Below, in pieces: positions 15,536 to 25,132 of a stretch of DNA of 52,800 nt. The stretch comes from an uncultured Prevotellaceae bacterium (GTDB lineage Bacteria > Bacteroidota > Bacteroidia > Bacteroidales > Bacteroidaceae), in contig CACYME010000018.1 in the NCBI GenBank assembly GCA_902775475.1, forward strand, positions 1 through 52,800, read 5' to 3'. The notes under the pieces were generated by a model, which did not search any database, was not told where the DNA came from, and saw nothing but the letters and a program-made list of their open reading frames with translations. Position numbers and translations under genes: made by a program. Numbering within the stretch: the first letter of the stretch is position 1; every line of letters begins with the position of its first letter.

Positions 15536-18436
15536 TTACTTACATACAATGTTCACCATACGCTTAGGGACGATGATAACCTTTACAATCTGTTTGCCGT
15601 CGGTGTAGCGGGCGGTGCGCTCGTCGGCACGTACAGCTTCTTCGATAACCTTGTTGTCGGCATCGGCGGGCAGCTGAATCTCGAAGCGGGCCTTGCCGTT
15701 GAAGGCCACACCCAGCTTCTGCTGGCTCTCTACGAGGTACTCCTCGTTCCACTTCGGCCACACGGCATCGCACACCGAGCCTTCCTGGCCCATCATCTCC
15801 CACAGCTCCTCGGCCATGTGGGGTGCGAAGGGAGCGATGAGGATGACGAGGGTGCGCATCACGTCGCGGTTGTTGCACTTCAGGGCCATGAGCTCGTTGG
15901 TGCAGGTCATGAAGGCGGAGATGGCGGTATTGTAGGAGAAGGCCTCGATGTCCTGCGTCACCTTCTTGATGAGCTTGTGCAGCGACTTGAGTTCCTCTGC
16001 CGTGGGGGCTGCGGGTGTTTCCTGGGCTGTAACAGTGTTGCAGCATGGGGTGACGAGGTTCCAGAAGCGGTTCAGGAAGCGGTGGCTGCCGCTGATGTTG
16101 GCGGTATCCCAGGGCTTAGCCTGCTCCACGGGACCGAGGAACATCTCGAAGATGCGCAGCGTGTCGGCACCGTATTTCTCTACAATCATGTCGGGGTTCA
16201 CCACGTTGAACATCGACTTCGACATCTTCTCCACGGCCCATCCGCAGATGTACTTGCCGTCTTCGAGGATGAACTGAGCGTCCTTGTATTCGGGGCGCCA
16301 GGCACGGAAGGCCTCGATGTCGAGCACGTCGTTCTGCACAATATTCACGTCGACGTGGATGGGTGTCACGTCGGGATACTGGTCCTTCAGTCCGGCCGAG
16401 ACGAAGACGGGGCCTGTCGTTTCGTTTGTTACGATATTATCGCAACATACCGGACCGTTGACGCGGTAGACGAAGTTCGACCGGCCCTGGATCATGCCCT
16501 GGTTGATGAGCTTCTTGAAAGGCTCGTCCTCGCAGGTATAGCCCGAGTCGTAGAGGAACTTGTTCCAGAAGCGCGAGTAGATGAGGTGGCCGGTGGCATG
16601 TTCCGAACCACCGACGTAGAGGTCGACGTTGCGCCAGTATTCATTGATGTCGCGGTTGGTCAGGGCCTTGTCGTTGTGCGGGTCCATGTAGCGCAGGTAG
16701 TAGGCGCTGGAGCCTGCGAAGCCGGGCATGGTGTTCAGTTCGAGCGGGAAGACGCTCTTATTGTCAATCTCGTCTACGCTGACCACCTTGTCGAACTTCG
16801 TGTCCCAGGCCCACATCTTGGCGCGACCCAGTGGCGGCTCGCCGGTCTCGGTGGGTTTGTACTCGTCAATCTCGGGCAGCTCCAGCGGCAGGCACTCCTT
16901 CGGAATCATGTAGGGCATGCCGTCCTTATAGTACACGGGGAAGGGCTCTCCCCAGTAGCGCTGGCGGCTGAAGATGGCGTCGCGCAGACGGTAGTTCACC
17001 TTCACGCGGCCCAGTCCCTTCTCAGTGACGAATTTCTTCGTGGCAGCGATGGCTTCCTTCACGGTGAGGCCGTTCAGCGAGAAGCCGTCGAGGGCCTCCT
17101 TGCCTGCTGCGGGCGAGTTCATCACGATGCCCTCCTTGGCGTCGAAGCTCTCCTCGCTGACGTCGGCCCCCTCGATGAGCGGGATGATGGGCAGTCCGAA
17201 ATGCTTGGCGAAGGCATAGTCGCGGCTGTCGTGAGCCGGCACGGCCATGATGGCACCGGTGCCGTAGCCTGCCAGCACATACTCGGCAATCCAGATGGGA
17301 ATCTTCTCGCCCGTGAAGGGGTTGATGGCGTAGGAGCCCGAGAAGACGCCCGTCACGGTGTGGTCAATCTGGCGCTCACGCTCGGTGCGCTTCTTCACGT
17401 AGCTGAGGTATTCATCCACGGCCTGCTGCTGCTCGGGGGTGGTGAGCTGCTTCACGAGGTCGCTCTCGGGGGCAAGCACCATGAAGGTGACGCCGAAGAT
17501 GGTGTCGGCACGGGTGGTGAAGATGGTGAAAGATTTAGCCCCTCCTACGGCCCCCGAGGGGGCTACCTGGAATGTCATCTCCGTGCCCTCGCTTCTTCCT
17601 ATCCAGTTGCGCTGGGCCTCCTTGATGGAGTCGCTCCAGTCGATTTTGTCGAGGCCGTCGAGCAGGCGCTGTGCGAAGGCCGAGGTGCGCAGGCACCACT
17701 GGCGCATCTTCTTCTGCTCCACGGGGAAGCCGCCACGAACGCTGACGCCGTCGACCACCTCGTCGTTGGCCAGCACCGTGCCCAGACCCGGGCACCAGTT
17801 CACCATCGTGTCGGCCAGATAGGCGATGCGGTAGTTCATCAGCACCTCCTGCTTCTTCTTCTCCGAAAACGAATCCCAGTCGCTGGCGGTGAAGTGCAGC
17901 TCCTCGGTGCCCAGTGCGCCGCAGTTCTCGGTGCCCATCAGCTCGAAGTGCTCGATGAGCTTGATGGTGGGCTGCACCTTGTTCGACGACGTGCTGTAGT
18001 ACGACTTGAACATGCGCTGGAAGGCCCACTGCGTCCAGTGGTAGTAGGCAGGGTCGCAGGTGCGCACCTCGCGGCTCCAGTCGAACGAGAATCCAATCTT
18101 GTCTAACTGTTCGCGGTAGCGGTTGATGTTCTGCTCGGTGGTGATGGCGGGGTGCTGTCCCGTCTGTATGGCATACTGCTCGGCAGGCAGTCCGTAGGCG
18201 TCGTAGCCCATGGGGTTGAGCACGTTGAAGCCCTGCAGGCGCTTGTAGCGGGCGTAGATGTCGCTGGCGATGTAGCCGAGCGGATGGCCCACGTGCAGCC
18301 CTGCCCCGGAGGGATAGGGGAACATGTTGAGCACATAGAATTTCTTCTTGTGCTCGTCCTCCACTACGCGGTAGGTGCCGTTCTCCACCCATCGCTTCTG
18401 CCATTTCTTCTCAATTTCTCTGAAGTTGTATTCCAT
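15536..18436 (-). CDS. leuS: Leucyl-tRNA synthetase LeuS
   Basis: This 966-residue class I aminoacyl-tRNA synthetase charges tRNA-Leu. The start [13 protein letters not shown] at 18436 is chosen over a longer open frame because the promoter at 18478-18471 lies inside the extension. The HIGH-type motif is in [16 protein letters not shown], the editing domain carries [13 protein letters not shown] and the KMSKS motif is in [12 protein letters not shown] short Gly/Ala/Pro insert ([10 protein letters not shown]) just before [10 protein letters not shown] is encoded by an imperfect GC-rich palindrome near 17540-17570. It is the first gene of the run leuS-yitT-rdgB-porZ-cotH, whose members touch, overlap or lie within about 20 bases of each other. 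Confidence 0.97.
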   Translation of the reverse strand: MEYNFREIEKKWQKRWVENGTYRVVEDEHKKKFYVLNMFPYPSGAGLHVGHPLGYIASDIYARYKRLQGFNVLNPMGYDAYGLPAEQYAIQTGQHPAITTEQNINRYREQLDKIGFSFDWSREVRTCDPAYYHWTQWAFQRMFKSYYSTSSNKVQPTIKLIEHFELMGTENCGALGTEELHFTASDWDSFSEKKKQEVLMNYRIAYLADTMVNWCPGLGTVLANDEVVDGVSVRGGFPVEQKKMRQWCLRTSAFAQRLLDGLDKIDWSDSIKEAQRNWIGRSEGTEMTFQVAPSGAVGGAKSFTIFTTRADTIFGVTFMVLAPESDLVKQLTTPEQQQAVDEYLSYVKKRTERERQIDHTVTGVFSGSYAINPFTGEKIPIWIAEYVLAGYGTGAIMAVPAHDSRDYAFAKHFGLPIIPLIEGADVSEESFDAKEGIVMNSPAAGKEALDGFSLNGLTVKEAIAATKKFVTEKGLGRVKVNYRLRDAIFSRQRYWGEPFPVYYKDGMPYMIPKECLPLELPEIDEYKPTETGEPPLGRAKMWAWDTKFDKVVSVDEIDNKSVFPLELNTMPGFAGSSAYYLRYMDPHNDKALTNRDINEYWRNVDLYVGGSEHATGHLIYSRFWNKFLYDSGYTCEDEPFKKLINQGMIQGRSNFVYRVNGPVCCDNIVTNETTGPVFVSAGLKDQYPDVTPIHVDVNIVQNDVLDIEAFRAWRPEYKDAQFILEDGKYICGWAVEKMSKSMFNVVNPDMIVEKYGADTLRIFEMFLGPVEQAKPWDTANISGSHRFLNRFWNLVTPCCNTVTAQETPAAPTAEELKSLHKLIKKVTQDIEAFSYNTAISAFMTCTNELMALKCNNRDVMRTLVILIAPFAPHMAEELWEMMGQEGSVCDAVWPKWNEEYLVESQQKLGVAFNGKARFEIQLPADADNKVIEEAVRADERTARYTDGKQIVKVIIVPKRMVNIVCK

Positions 18437-18470
18437 GTTGTTTTGTCTTAGTTTTCTTTTCTTTAGCTTG

Positions 18471-18478
18471 CAAAGATA
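18471..18478 (-). promoter_or_regulatory. -7 promoter element for leuS operon
   Basis: TATCTTTG on the minus strand is 34 bases upstream of the leuS ATG and is a consensus match. Confidence 0.65.
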
Positions 18479-18538
18479 CGCTAAAAAGTGGAAAACGCAA
18501 AAAAAAAGGGAAAAAAAGAGAGGCCACGGCCAAAAAAA

Positions 18539-18572
18539 GCTGTCGGGAGAAGCGTTTGCTCCTCCCGACAGC
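18539..18572 (-). terminator. Intrinsic terminator between the 18582 gene and leuS
   Basis: The arms gctgtcgggag (18539-18549) and ctcccgacagc (18562-18572) form a perfect 11-base-pair stem with a T run next on the minus strand. It ends transcription of the gene at 18582-18938 just before the leuS promoter. Confidence 0.85.
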
Positions 18573-18581
18573 TTCACTTTT

Positions 18582-18938
18582 TTATAGCCCCCGATTTCGC
18601 AGTGTGGTTCCCAGCAGCATCATGTAGGTGCGGAACTGTTTCTCGTCGAGCACGCGCTGCATCTGCCGGGCATCCTTTCTCACCGCCTCGTGCACCCTGG
18701 CCCTGCGCTCAAAGCCCCTTGCCGTGGCGGCAGCCTGCATCTCGTTGTTGAAGCTCTCCTGGATGATTTCCACGGCTTCCATCTGGTAGGCAGTGAGGTC
18801 GAGCTTGGCGGCCAGGCGGCGCATGTCGAACGACATGTCATAGCTGGCGGCGTTTCTTGCGGGTCTGTAACTCTCTGTCTTGGCTTGGCCGAGTGTCAGC
18901 GTCATCAGGGCTACCATCGTCAGAACAATCTTTTTCAT
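18582..18938 (-). CDS. Small exported helical protein
   Basis: This 118-residue protein has a signal peptide ([20 protein letters not shown]). The mature part is helical and rich in Ala, Arg, Met and Gln, with the pattern [22 protein letters not shown] followed by [21 protein letters not shown]. This is reminiscent of Spy/CpxP-like periplasmic helical proteins, with LT.YQ and LDEKQ pairs, but I cannot assign it firmly. It is a single-gene unit with its own terminator. Confidence 0.75.
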   Translation of the reverse strand: MKKIVLTMVALMTLTLGQAKTESYRPARNAASYDMSFDMRRLAAKLDLTAYQMEAVEIIQESFNNEMQAAATARGFERRARVHEAVRKDARQMQRVLDEKQFRTYMMLLGTTLRNRGL

Positions 18939-19166
18939 TGTTTGTTTCCTTTCTTTGTTTTTACTCGGGAGGGCCGCTGTTGTATTAGCTAATGTTTTTG
19001 TTATCCTGAAGCGTTATCCTGAACGGCTCCTCCCTACGGTTTTTATTATTTACTACGTTTTACTTTCAGTTTTGTTATCCTGTTCTGAACCTTTGACGCT
19101 CTCCTTTGGGAAAGGTTTAATGGCGGTTGATTTTTTTTTTGTCGAGCGACAAATCAACTTTGTTCC

Positions 19167-19205
19167 CGCGCAGAGACGCAGAGGCTGCAGAGTCTCGCAG
19201 AGAAC
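19167..19205 (+). repeat. Interspersed CGCAGAGACGCAGAG repeat, copy 2
   Basis: It is nearly identical to the copy at 267-307 (cgcgcagagacgcagag, then gcagagtctcgcagagaac). It directly abuts dispersed repeat copy B. Confidence 0.75.
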
Positions 19206-19207
19206 AA

Positions 19208-19625
19208 CTAAAATGTCAAAATAATTCACAGAAAATTTTGTTCACGGCGGCGAAGCAATTTTGCGTGAAAAATGGCCGATTTTGGACCTTGGGGAGGCGT
19301 TGCCCGATGAAAAATCGGGCCGCAAACGACGAAGTTTTGCACACAGACCCCACTTTTGTGCACGTTTTTTGCTCAAATTTTGCCCCTTTTCGCGTTTCTG
19401 TAAGCACGCCAAATTTTCAAAAGTCAACGCCAAATTTTCAAAAGTCGTTGACTTTTTTTTTCCGAACGAAGCCCTTTTTTTGCTAAAATCAAATCAACAC
19501 ACTGATAATCAGCCGTTTATCAAACCCTCAAAAAACAGGCGTTTTTTCGTCCAAAAAGTTTTTTCGTGGAGAATTTTCGAAATATGGAGGCCAAAAACGG
19601 CCTTTTTGTCAATTTTGTTCATAAA
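19208..19625 (+). repeat. Dispersed intergenic repeat, copy B
   Basis: It aligns with copy C (32496-32915) by eye over about 420 bases with roughly four in five bases matching. Shared blocks run from aaatgtcaaaata and cacagaaa through the gtcaacgcc hairpin core to cgaaatatggaggcc. The hairpin here has one mismatch (gtcgttgac). An extra short hairpin gcccgat/atcgggc is at about 19304-19323. Confidence 0.8.
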
Positions 19626-19721
19626 AATGAACGATGAAAATCGGTCAACTTTTTTTCATTTGTTTTTCCCTTTTTTTGGCACTTTTTTCAGGAAAGATGA
19701 AGTGATTAGCGAAAAAAATAG

Positions 19722-19729
19722 TACTTTTG
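19722..19729 (+). promoter_or_regulatory. -7 promoter element for mutS
   Basis: TACTTTTG is followed by a leader of about 90 bases that contains a hairpin with arms gtagagacg (19739-19747) and cgtctctac (19759-19767). The hairpin could be a dispersed repeat or could affect mutS expression. Confidence 0.6.
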
Positions 19730-19824
19730 CAGTCACAAGTAGAGACGTCACATGGTGGCGTCTCTACGCGAACGCATAATTAACTATAGTTATATAGTCT
19801 GACAAAAAGAAAGGAAAGAGAGAC

Positions 19825-22491
19825 ATGGCAAAGAAAGACGGCGAGCTGACGCCGATGATGAAGCAGTTCTTCGACCTGAAGGCTAAGCACCCCGACGCAC
19901 TGCTGCTGTTTCGCTGCGGCGACTTCTACGAGACCTATTGCGACGACGCCGTGGTGGCCTCGCGCATCCTGGGCATCACGCTCACGAAGCGCAACAACGG
20001 TGCCGGAGCGAAGGGCGACGAGATGGCCGGCTTTCCCCACCATGCTCTCGACACTTACCTGCCAAAGCTCATCCGAGCCGGAAAGCGCGTGGCCATATGC
20101 GACCAGTTAGAGGACCCGAAGCTGACGAAGAAGCTCGTGAAGCGCGGCATCACCGAACTGGTAACGCCCGGCGTGGCACTCTCGGACAATGTGCTGAACT
20201 ACAAGGAGAACAACTTCCTGGCCTCCGTCAACTTCGGGCGGTCGGCCTGCGGCGTCAGCTTCCTCGACATCTCCACCGGCGAGTTCCTCACCGGCGAGGG
20301 CACCTACGACTACGTGGAGAAGCTGCTGGCCAACTTCCAGCCCAAGGAGGTGCTCTTCGAGCGCGGTCGCAAGCAGGACTTTGAGAAGTATTTCGGCAAC
20401 CGTTTCTTCATTTTCGAGCTGGAAGACTGGGTGTACACCGAGCAGACCGCCCACCAGAAGCTGCTGAAGCACTTCGGGGTGAAGAGCCTGAAGGGCTTCG
20501 GCGTGGAGCACCTGAAGAGCGGCATCACCGCCGCTGGCGCCATTCTGGAGTATCTGGAGATGACGCAGCACACCCAGATTCAGCACATCACCAGCATCCA
20601 GCGTATCGAGGAAGAGAAGTTCGTGCGACTGGATAAGTTTACCATCCGCTCCTTAGAGCTGCTGCAGCCCATGCAGGACGACGGACGGAGCCTGCTCGAC
20701 GTCGTAGACCGCACCGTCTCGCCTATGGGCAGTCGCATGCTGCGCCGTTGGCTCGTCTTCCCCCTGAAGGACGAGAAGCCCATCAACGAGCGCCTCGACG
20801 TGGTGGACTACTTCTTCCGCGAGCCCGACTTCCGGCAGGTGGTCGACGAGCAGCTGCACCGCGTGGGCGACCTGGAGCGCATCGTCTCGAAGGTGGCCGT
20901 GGGCCGCGTCTCGCCCCGCGAGGTGGTGCAGCTGAAGACCGCCCTCGAGGCCGTCGCCGCCCTGAAGGCCGCCTGTTCAGTGTGTGGCGTTGGCAACGCC
21001 ACATACCAGACAGCCCCCTCCCCTACCCCTGCAAACCCCGTCATCGCCTCCATCGGCGAGCGCCTGAACCTCTGCGAGAGCATCCGCGACCGCATCAGCC
21101 GCGAGCTCACCCCCGACCCGCCACAGCTGGTGCAGAAGGGCGGCGTCATTCAGGACGGCGTCAGCCCCGAGCTCGACGAGCTGCGGCACATCGCCTACAG
21201 CGGCAAGGACTATCTGCTGCAGATTCAGAACCGCGAGGCCGAGCTGACCGGCATCCAGAGCCTGAAGATTGGCTATAACAACGTCTTCGGCTACTATCTC
21301 GAGGTGCGCAACACCTACAAGGACAAGGTGCCTGCCGAGTGGGTGCGCAAGCAGACGCTGGCACAGGCCGAGCGCTACATCACGCAGGAGCTGAAGGAGT
21401 ATGAGGAGAAGATTCTGGGTGCCGAGGACAAGATTCTCTCGCTCGAGGCACAGCTGTTCAACGACCTCGTGACGGCCATCCAGGAGTTTATCCCGCAGAT
21501 TCAGATCAACGCCACGCTGCTCGCCCGCATCGACTGCCTGCTCTCGTTTGCCAAGACGGCCGAGGAGCACCGCTACATCCGCCCCGTCATCGACCAGAGC
21601 GAGGTCATCGACATCAGGCAGGGCCGCCATCCCGTCATCGAGACCGAGCTGCCCATCGACGAGCGCTATATCCCCAACGACATCCTGCTCGACCAGGAGC
21701 GCCAGCAAATCATCATCATCACCGGCCCGAACATGGCCGGTAAGAGCGCGCTGCTGCGACAGACGGCCCTCATCGTGCTGCTGGCCCAGGTGGGATGCTT
21801 CGTGCCCGCAGAGGCCGCGAGAATAGGCATGGTGGACAAGATTTTCACCCGCGTAGGGGCCAGCGACAACATCTCATTAGGCGAATCGACCTTCATGGTG
21901 GAGATGACCGAGGCCTCGAACATCCTGAACAACGTCACGCCGCGCTCGCTCGTGCTCTTCGACGAGCTGGGGCGTGGTACCTCGACCTACGACGGCATCT
22001 CCATCGCCTGGGCCATCGTGGAGTATCTGCACGAGCAGCCCAAGGCTCGCGCTCGCACGCTCTTCGCCACTCACTACCACGAACTGAACGAGATGGAGAA
22101 GAATTTTTCACGCATAAAAAACTATAACGTCAGCGTGAAGGAGGTCGACGGCCGCGTTATCTTCCTCCGCAAGCTGGAGCGGGGTGGCTCGGAGCACTCG
22201 TTCGGCATTCACGTGGCCGAGATTGCGGGCATGCCGCGCTCCATCGTGAAGCGGGCCAACGTCATCCTGAAGCAGCTGGAATCGGAGAATGCCCAGGTGG
22301 GAAAGGCCGGCAAGCCCATGAGCGAGATTGCCGACTCCCGCGAGGGCATGCAGCTCAGCTTCTTCCAGCTCGACGACCCCGTACTCGTTCAGGTGCGCGA
22401 CGAGATTCTCACCCTCGACATCAACAACCTGACGCCCGTCGAGGCCCTCAACAAGCTCAACGACATCAAGAAAATTGTGGGGGGAAAGTAA
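19825..22491 (+). CDS. mutS: DNA mismatch repair protein MutS
   Basis: This 888-residue protein recognises mismatches and starts methyl-independent repair. The mismatch-wedge Phe-Tyr-Glu motif is at 34-36 (CGDFYETY). Core and lever domains follow, then the ATPase with Walker A GPNMAGKS (about 633-640) and Walker [14 protein letters not shown] (about 709-721), and a C-terminal dimerisation region. In the lever region, about 385-404, there is an insert ([12 protein letters not shown] then Ala/Pro/Ser) not expected in the family. It is encoded around a perfect palindrome at 20983-21003. mutL is not adjacent. Confidence 0.97.
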   Translation: MAKKDGELTPMMKQFFDLKAKHPDALLLFRCGDFYETYCDDAVVASRILGITLTKRNNGAGAKGDEMAGFPHHALDTYLPKLIRAGKRVAICDQLEDPKLTKKLVKRGITELVTPGVALSDNVLNYKENNFLASVNFGRSACGVSFLDISTGEFLTGEGTYDYVEKLLANFQPKEVLFERGRKQDFEKYFGNRFFIFELEDWVYTEQTAHQKLLKHFGVKSLKGFGVEHLKSGITAAGAILEYLEMTQHTQIQHITSIQRIEEEKFVRLDKFTIRSLELLQPMQDDGRSLLDVVDRTVSPMGSRMLRRWLVFPLKDEKPINERLDVVDYFFREPDFRQVVDEQLHRVGDLERIVSKVAVGRVSPREVVQLKTALEAVAALKAACSVCGVGNATYQTAPSPTPANPVIASIGERLNLCESIRDRISRELTPDPPQLVQKGGVIQDGVSPELDELRHIAYSGKDYLLQIQNREAELTGIQSLKIGYNNVFGYYLEVRNTYKDKVPAEWVRKQTLAQAERYITQELKEYEEKILGAEDKILSLEAQLFNDLVTAIQEFIPQIQINATLLARIDCLLSFAKTAEEHRYIRPVIDQSEVIDIRQGRHPVIETELPIDERYIPNDILLDQERQQIIIITGPNMAGKSALLRQTALIVLLAQVGCFVPAEAARIGMVDKIFTRVGASDNISLGESTFMVEMTEASNILNNVTPRSLVLFDELGRGTSTYDGISIAWAIVEYLHEQPKARARTLFATHYHELNEMEKNFSRIKNYNVSVKEVDGRVIFLRKLERGGSEHSFGIHVAEIAGMPRSIVKRANVILKQLESENAQVGKAGKPMSEIADSREGMQLSFFQLDDPVLVQVRDEILTLDINNLTPVEALNKLNDIKKIVGGK
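20983..21003. repeat. In-frame palindrome inside mutS
   Basis: The arms tgtggcgttg and caacgccaca are perfect complements around one base. The insert keeps the frame open. The core differs from the palindromes in rdgB, mnmG and the surface protein, so it may be a second family. Confidence 0.75.
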
Positions 22492-22512
22492 ATAGTTATT
22501 CTGCTGTGTTGA

Positions 22513-22785
22513 CTATTTCCACTCCTCCCAGTCAATAGTTTCTAAGAGGTGTGCTACTTGTTGGCGAACAGGTGAAAGATCATGTTGGAGAACATCCCAT
22601 ACATCTTTCGCGTTGACATGATAATAGCCATGAAACAAGATGGTGGCGCATATTGGCAATGACGTCCCATTCTATTTGTCAGGACGTTGTTCACCACGCG
22701 AATATGAGCCAAATAGCCAAGCCTTCAAGACGGGTTGCGTCTTCAAGTACTCAGCTATTGTCTTGGTCATTGCATTGTGGCTCAT
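22513..22785 (-). pseudogene. Decayed MntA/HepT toxin-antitoxin remnant
   Basis: From an ATG at 22785 the frame reads 37 residues, including LKAWLFGSYSRGEQ, the GSxxRG motif of MntA-like minimal nucleotidyltransferases, and then stops at 22674-22672. The same frame continues after the stop with 52 residues containing LFHGYYHVNAKDVWDVLQHDL, typical of the C-terminal half of HepT (DUF86, HEPN). The middle of both genes is missing. In intact modules, MntA AMPylates and neutralises the HepT RNase. A TATCTTTG promoter element survives at 22818-22811. The remnant ends 21 bases after mutS. Confidence 0.8.
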
Positions 22786-22810
22786 GCGGTATTCGTTCGT
22801 TTAATTGCTG

Positions 22811-22818
22811 CAAAGATA
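22811..22818 (-). promoter_or_regulatory. -7 element of the decayed MntA/HepT unit
   Basis: TATCTTTG on the minus strand lies 25 bases before the remnant ATG. Confidence 0.55.
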
Positions 22819-22861
22819 AGCATTATTTCCTGACCGCGCAAACTTTTGCTCATTATTATCT

Positions 22862-23794
22862 TCACTTTCTCCTTATCCTTGGGAACATCTTGCGGACGCG
22901 GAGGATGCGGTGGGCCAGAGTGGGACCGCCGATGATGAGCGTCACGGCCACGATGACCAGCAGCATGCCCAGGGCCAGGCGGGGCGTGAGGACTTCATTG
23001 AACAGCAGCACGGCGATGGCTACGGCCGTCACCGGCTCCAGGGCACCGAGGATGGCCACGGGCGTGGAGCCGATGCGCTGGATGGCGGCACTGGTGCAGA
23101 GCAGCGACAGCGCCGTGGGGAACAGCGCCATCGACAGGGCCGAGAGCCACAGCAGCGGGCGCCCATTGAGCACGGCGAACGTGCTGGCGGCATCGAAGCG
23201 GAAGGCGAAGAGGAACAGGCCGAAGAAGATGACGTAGAACGTGAGCTTCAGCGTGGGAATCTCGCGGATGCCCTTCGCATTGACCCACACTAAGTAGATG
23301 GCGTAGCTGAGGGCCGAGAGGAACACCAGCAGCAGACCCGTGGGCGAGAGCACCTCGCCGCCGTCGCCCCGGTAGAGCAGGGCGATGCCGCTGGTGGCCA
23401 TGACGATGCACACCACGGTGAGCGCCGACGTCTTCTCATGGAAGAACACGGCCATGATGATGGTCACCAGGATAGGATAGATGAACAGCAGCGTGGAGGC
23501 GATGGCAGCGCCGATGTAGGCATAGCTGACATAGAGCGTCAGCGACGAGGCCGCCATCAGCAGACCCAGCGCCACCAGCGGCAGCAGCTGGCCCCGACGC
23601 AGGCCGAAGCTCCTGCCCCGCCCCACCATCATCAGCGCCAGCATGGGCAGCGCAAAGGCATAGCGCACGAAGAGCACGCTGTAGGCATCGATGCCAGCGT
23701 GCAGCAGCGGCAGCGCAAAGAGCGGGTTGGTGCCGTAGCTGGCGGCTGCCAGCGCACCCAGCAGATAGCCCGTGAACGAACTGTTGGTTTTCAT
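22862..23794 (-). CDS. EamA/DMT-family membrane transporter
   Basis: This 310-residue protein has ten predicted membrane segments in two EamA repeats. The landmarks are GYLLGALAAASYGTNPLFALPLL at the start, a glycine/alanine-rich YAYIGAAIASTLLFIYPILVTI and the C-terminal LGALEPVTAVAIAVLLFNEVLT signature of drug/metabolite exporters. The substrate cannot be told from sequence. The start at 23794 is preferred because the longer frame would overlap the preceding gene. It lies 10 bases after the DUF3791 gene and may share its transcript. Confidence 0.9.
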   Translation of the reverse strand: MKTNSSFTGYLLGALAAASYGTNPLFALPLLHAGIDAYSVLFVRYAFALPMLALMMVGRGRSFGLRRGQLLPLVALGLLMAASSLTLYVSYAYIGAAIASTLLFIYPILVTIIMAVFFHEKTSALTVVCIVMATSGIALLYRGDGGEVLSPTGLLLVFLSALSYAIYLVWVNAKGIREIPTLKLTFYVIFFGLFLFAFRFDAASTFAVLNGRPLLWLSALSMALFPTALSLLCTSAAIQRIGSTPVAILGALEPVTAVAIAVLLFNEVLTPRLALGMLLVIVAVTLIIGGPTLAHRILRVRKMFPRIRRK

Positions 23795-23804
23795 ATCCGC
23801 ACTT

Positions 23805-24029
23805 TTATTGCTTCGACTGCAATTCCAAGATGATTTCATCTACCAGATAGGCATCGCTCATGTTGTGGAGGTGATACATCTTCTTACTCAAATAACCATA
23901 CGTGTCGGATGTGTAGAACACTTCGAGCGCCCTTTCCTGGCTGATGCCCAGCGTCTTCGCCAAAAGCGAGACAATGCGGGCATACTTCATCTGAAGCAGC
24001 GTTTCGTTAATCAGTGGGTTCTCATTCAT
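23805..24029 (-). CDS. DUF3791-like small protein, second copy
   Basis: This 74-residue protein has the pattern ARIVSLLAKTLGISQERALEVFYTSDTYGYLSKKMYHLHNMSDAYLVDEI, which resembles DUF3791. The start codon overlaps the stop of the DUF3990 gene by four bases (ATGA), so translation is coupled. It differs clearly from the upstream DUF3791 gene. If DUF3990 is a toxin, one or both DUF3791 proteins may be its antitoxin; this is inference from gene order. Confidence 0.75.
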   Translation of the reverse strand: MNENPLINETLLQMKYARIVSLLAKTLGISQERALEVFYTSDTYGYLSKKMYHLHNMSDAYLVDEIILELQSKQ

Positions 24030-24526
24030 TGCAGCTCGCTAATAATGACAGATTCGATAAACTGAAGATGGTGGTCAACAATCTCTTGGTTCAGAATGCA
24101 CAACTGGTTGTTGGGTTGTTCATATTTCAGTCTTTGCAAGGCCATCTCCATATTAATCAGACCAGTGCTATAGAGTTCTATCGTGTTAAAGACCCTGTCG
24201 TTAGCTATTCCACCCTCGATGAGGTCATAGTCGGCCCATTGCTGCCCACCTTTGCGATTAGAAACCACAAAATCAAGCCATTCTGCATCATAAGCCGCGA
24301 AATGGAGGTAACGGAACTGATGCGCTATAACAGCATCTAAGTCGAGCTCATAGACGTTCAGAACTTTTGGCTTGTTGGCATTGAGTGGCCTGCTTGCCCA
24401 AGAGACGGCTTGCTCTTTCAAGTCGGTGATGTAAAATCCCTGTCCGAAGTCAAGGTTTTTCCTGCCGATTCTTACCAGTGGCTCACTGATGGCGACGGTT
24501 GATCCATGATAGACTCTCATAGGCAC
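24026..24526 (-). CDS. DUF3990 protein, probable ADP-ribosyltransferase fold
   Basis: This 166-residue protein has an N-terminal YHGS motif (6-9), a DFGQGFYITDLKEQA segment (26-40) and a C-terminal NQLCILNQEIVDH region. The H, Y and acidic/polar arrangement (HGS, GFYxT, then a late Q/E) is that of ADP-ribosyltransferase-like folds assigned to DUF3990. The function is not established. It is sandwiched between two DUF3791 genes with overlaps of 10 and 4 bases. The start may be the ATG at 24526 or at 24520. Confidence 0.78.
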   Translation of the reverse strand: MPMRVYHGSTVAISEPLVRIGRKNLDFGQGFYITDLKEQAVSWASRPLNANKPKVLNVYELDLDAVIAHQFRYLHFAAYDAEWLDFVVSNRKGGQQWADYDLIEGGIANDRVFNTIELYSTGLINMEMALQRLKYEQPNNQLCILNQEIVDHHLQFIESVIISELQ

Positions 24527-24762
24527 TGCTGAAACTTGTTGAGTAAACTGGGGTTTTTCTGCCGGATGTATTCCAGCGTCTCGTCAACGATGTATTCTTT
24601 ACTTTGCGTGTGCAGCGCAGGGTAGCTGGGATAGAGAAAAGAGTGGATGCCGTCAATGGTTTTCAGTTCATGAAACAATTCAGCGCCAGAAATGTTCAGT
24701 CGGGCGGCAGTGTTCTCAATGCAGAACACAACAAACTCTGTTGCTTTGTCGGATGTATTCAT
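24517..24762 (-). CDS. DUF3791 small protein, first copy
   Basis: This 81-residue protein has the start MNTSDKATEFVVFCIENTA and the pattern LHTQSKEYIVDETLEYI, both typical of DUF3791. The open frame extends upstream to 24795, but the promoter at 24792-24785 lies inside that extension, so the ATG at 24762 is used. It is the first gene of the DUF3791-DUF3990-DUF3791 cassette. Confidence 0.8.
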   Translation of the reverse strand: MNTSDKATEFVVFCIENTAARLNISGAELFHELKTIDGIHSFLYPSYPALHTQSKEYIVDETLEYIRQKNPSLLNKFQQCL

Positions 24763-24784
24763 CTTCAGCGTGTATTCTTTGGTG

Positions 24785-24824
24785 CAAAAGTACATAAAAA
24801 AGCCGAAAGCGCAAAACTTTCGGC
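24785..24824 (-). promoter_or_regulatory. Terminator hairpin fused to a promoter, unit 1
   Basis: On the minus strand a hairpin with arms gccgaaag and ctttcggc (24824-24802) runs into a T6 tract, and the TACTTTTG -7 element (24792-24785) follows at once. The same hairpin is seen upstream of the Rpn gene with a TACCTTTG element, and again after ychF. Confidence 0.65.
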
Positions 24825-24868
24825 AGAAAAACGACGAAACTATTTGTCGTCCGCATGGCCAGAAAGTA

Positions 24869-24907
24869 GCATCCCCCGTGCCGAGAACAGCTCGGCACGG
24901 GGGATGC
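24869..24907 (-). terminator. Strong 17-bp hairpin after the small peptide gene
   Basis: The arms gcatcccccgtgccgag (24869-24885) and its exact complement (24891-24907) are separated by a five-base loop. It follows the gene at 24928. The T run is weak (tactttctgg), so it may be a barrier to 3' decay as much as a terminator. Confidence 0.7.
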
Positions 24908-24927
24908 AGAATGGGTTTTGCGGGTAA

Positions 24928-25113
24928 TCAGAAGTCGAAGTCGTCGTCATCGTCCCACAGCTGGTTGCTGTGGCGTGAGCCAGGTACCTCGGTGCCGTTA
25001 GTGTCTACGCCGCCCCAGCCGATGCCGAAGTCCGACTTCACCGACCCTTCAAGCAGGGGCTGCAATACGTTGATGATGGTCTCCGTATGCGGAGCAATAT
25101 AGGTCTTTTTCAT
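24928..25113 (-). CDS. Small Prevotella-type peptide (61 aa)
   Basis: This 61-residue peptide begins MKKTYIAPHTETIINVLQPLLEGS and ends in an acidic run DDDDDFDF. Short proteins with a MKKxYIxPxTE start are common in Prevotella, often beside exported-protein genes, but their role is unknown to me. There is no signal peptide. It lies 19 bases after the frameshifted exported protein gene and ahead of a strong hairpin, so the two probably form one unit. Confidence 0.6.
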   Translation of the reverse strand: MKKTYIAPHTETIINVLQPLLEGSVKSDFGIGWGGVDTNGTEVPGSRHSNQLWDDDDDFDF

Positions 25114-25132
25114 CTTTTCTGTTCTCCTTATT

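Larger units (their letters stand above)
18939..19824. other. Spacer between a small exported protein and mutS
   Basis: These 886 bases hold, in order, short TTATCCTGAA repeats (about 19000-19085), the CGCAGAGACGCAGAG repeat (19167-19205), dispersed repeat copy B (19208-19625), and the mutS promoter with a leader hairpin. No gene is supported here. Confidence 0.7.

Noticed and set aside
15521-18106. 861-residue open frame on the plus strand
   Set aside because: It is antisense to leuS; its His/Val/Asp-rich product is a codon-bias shadow with no recognisable motif.
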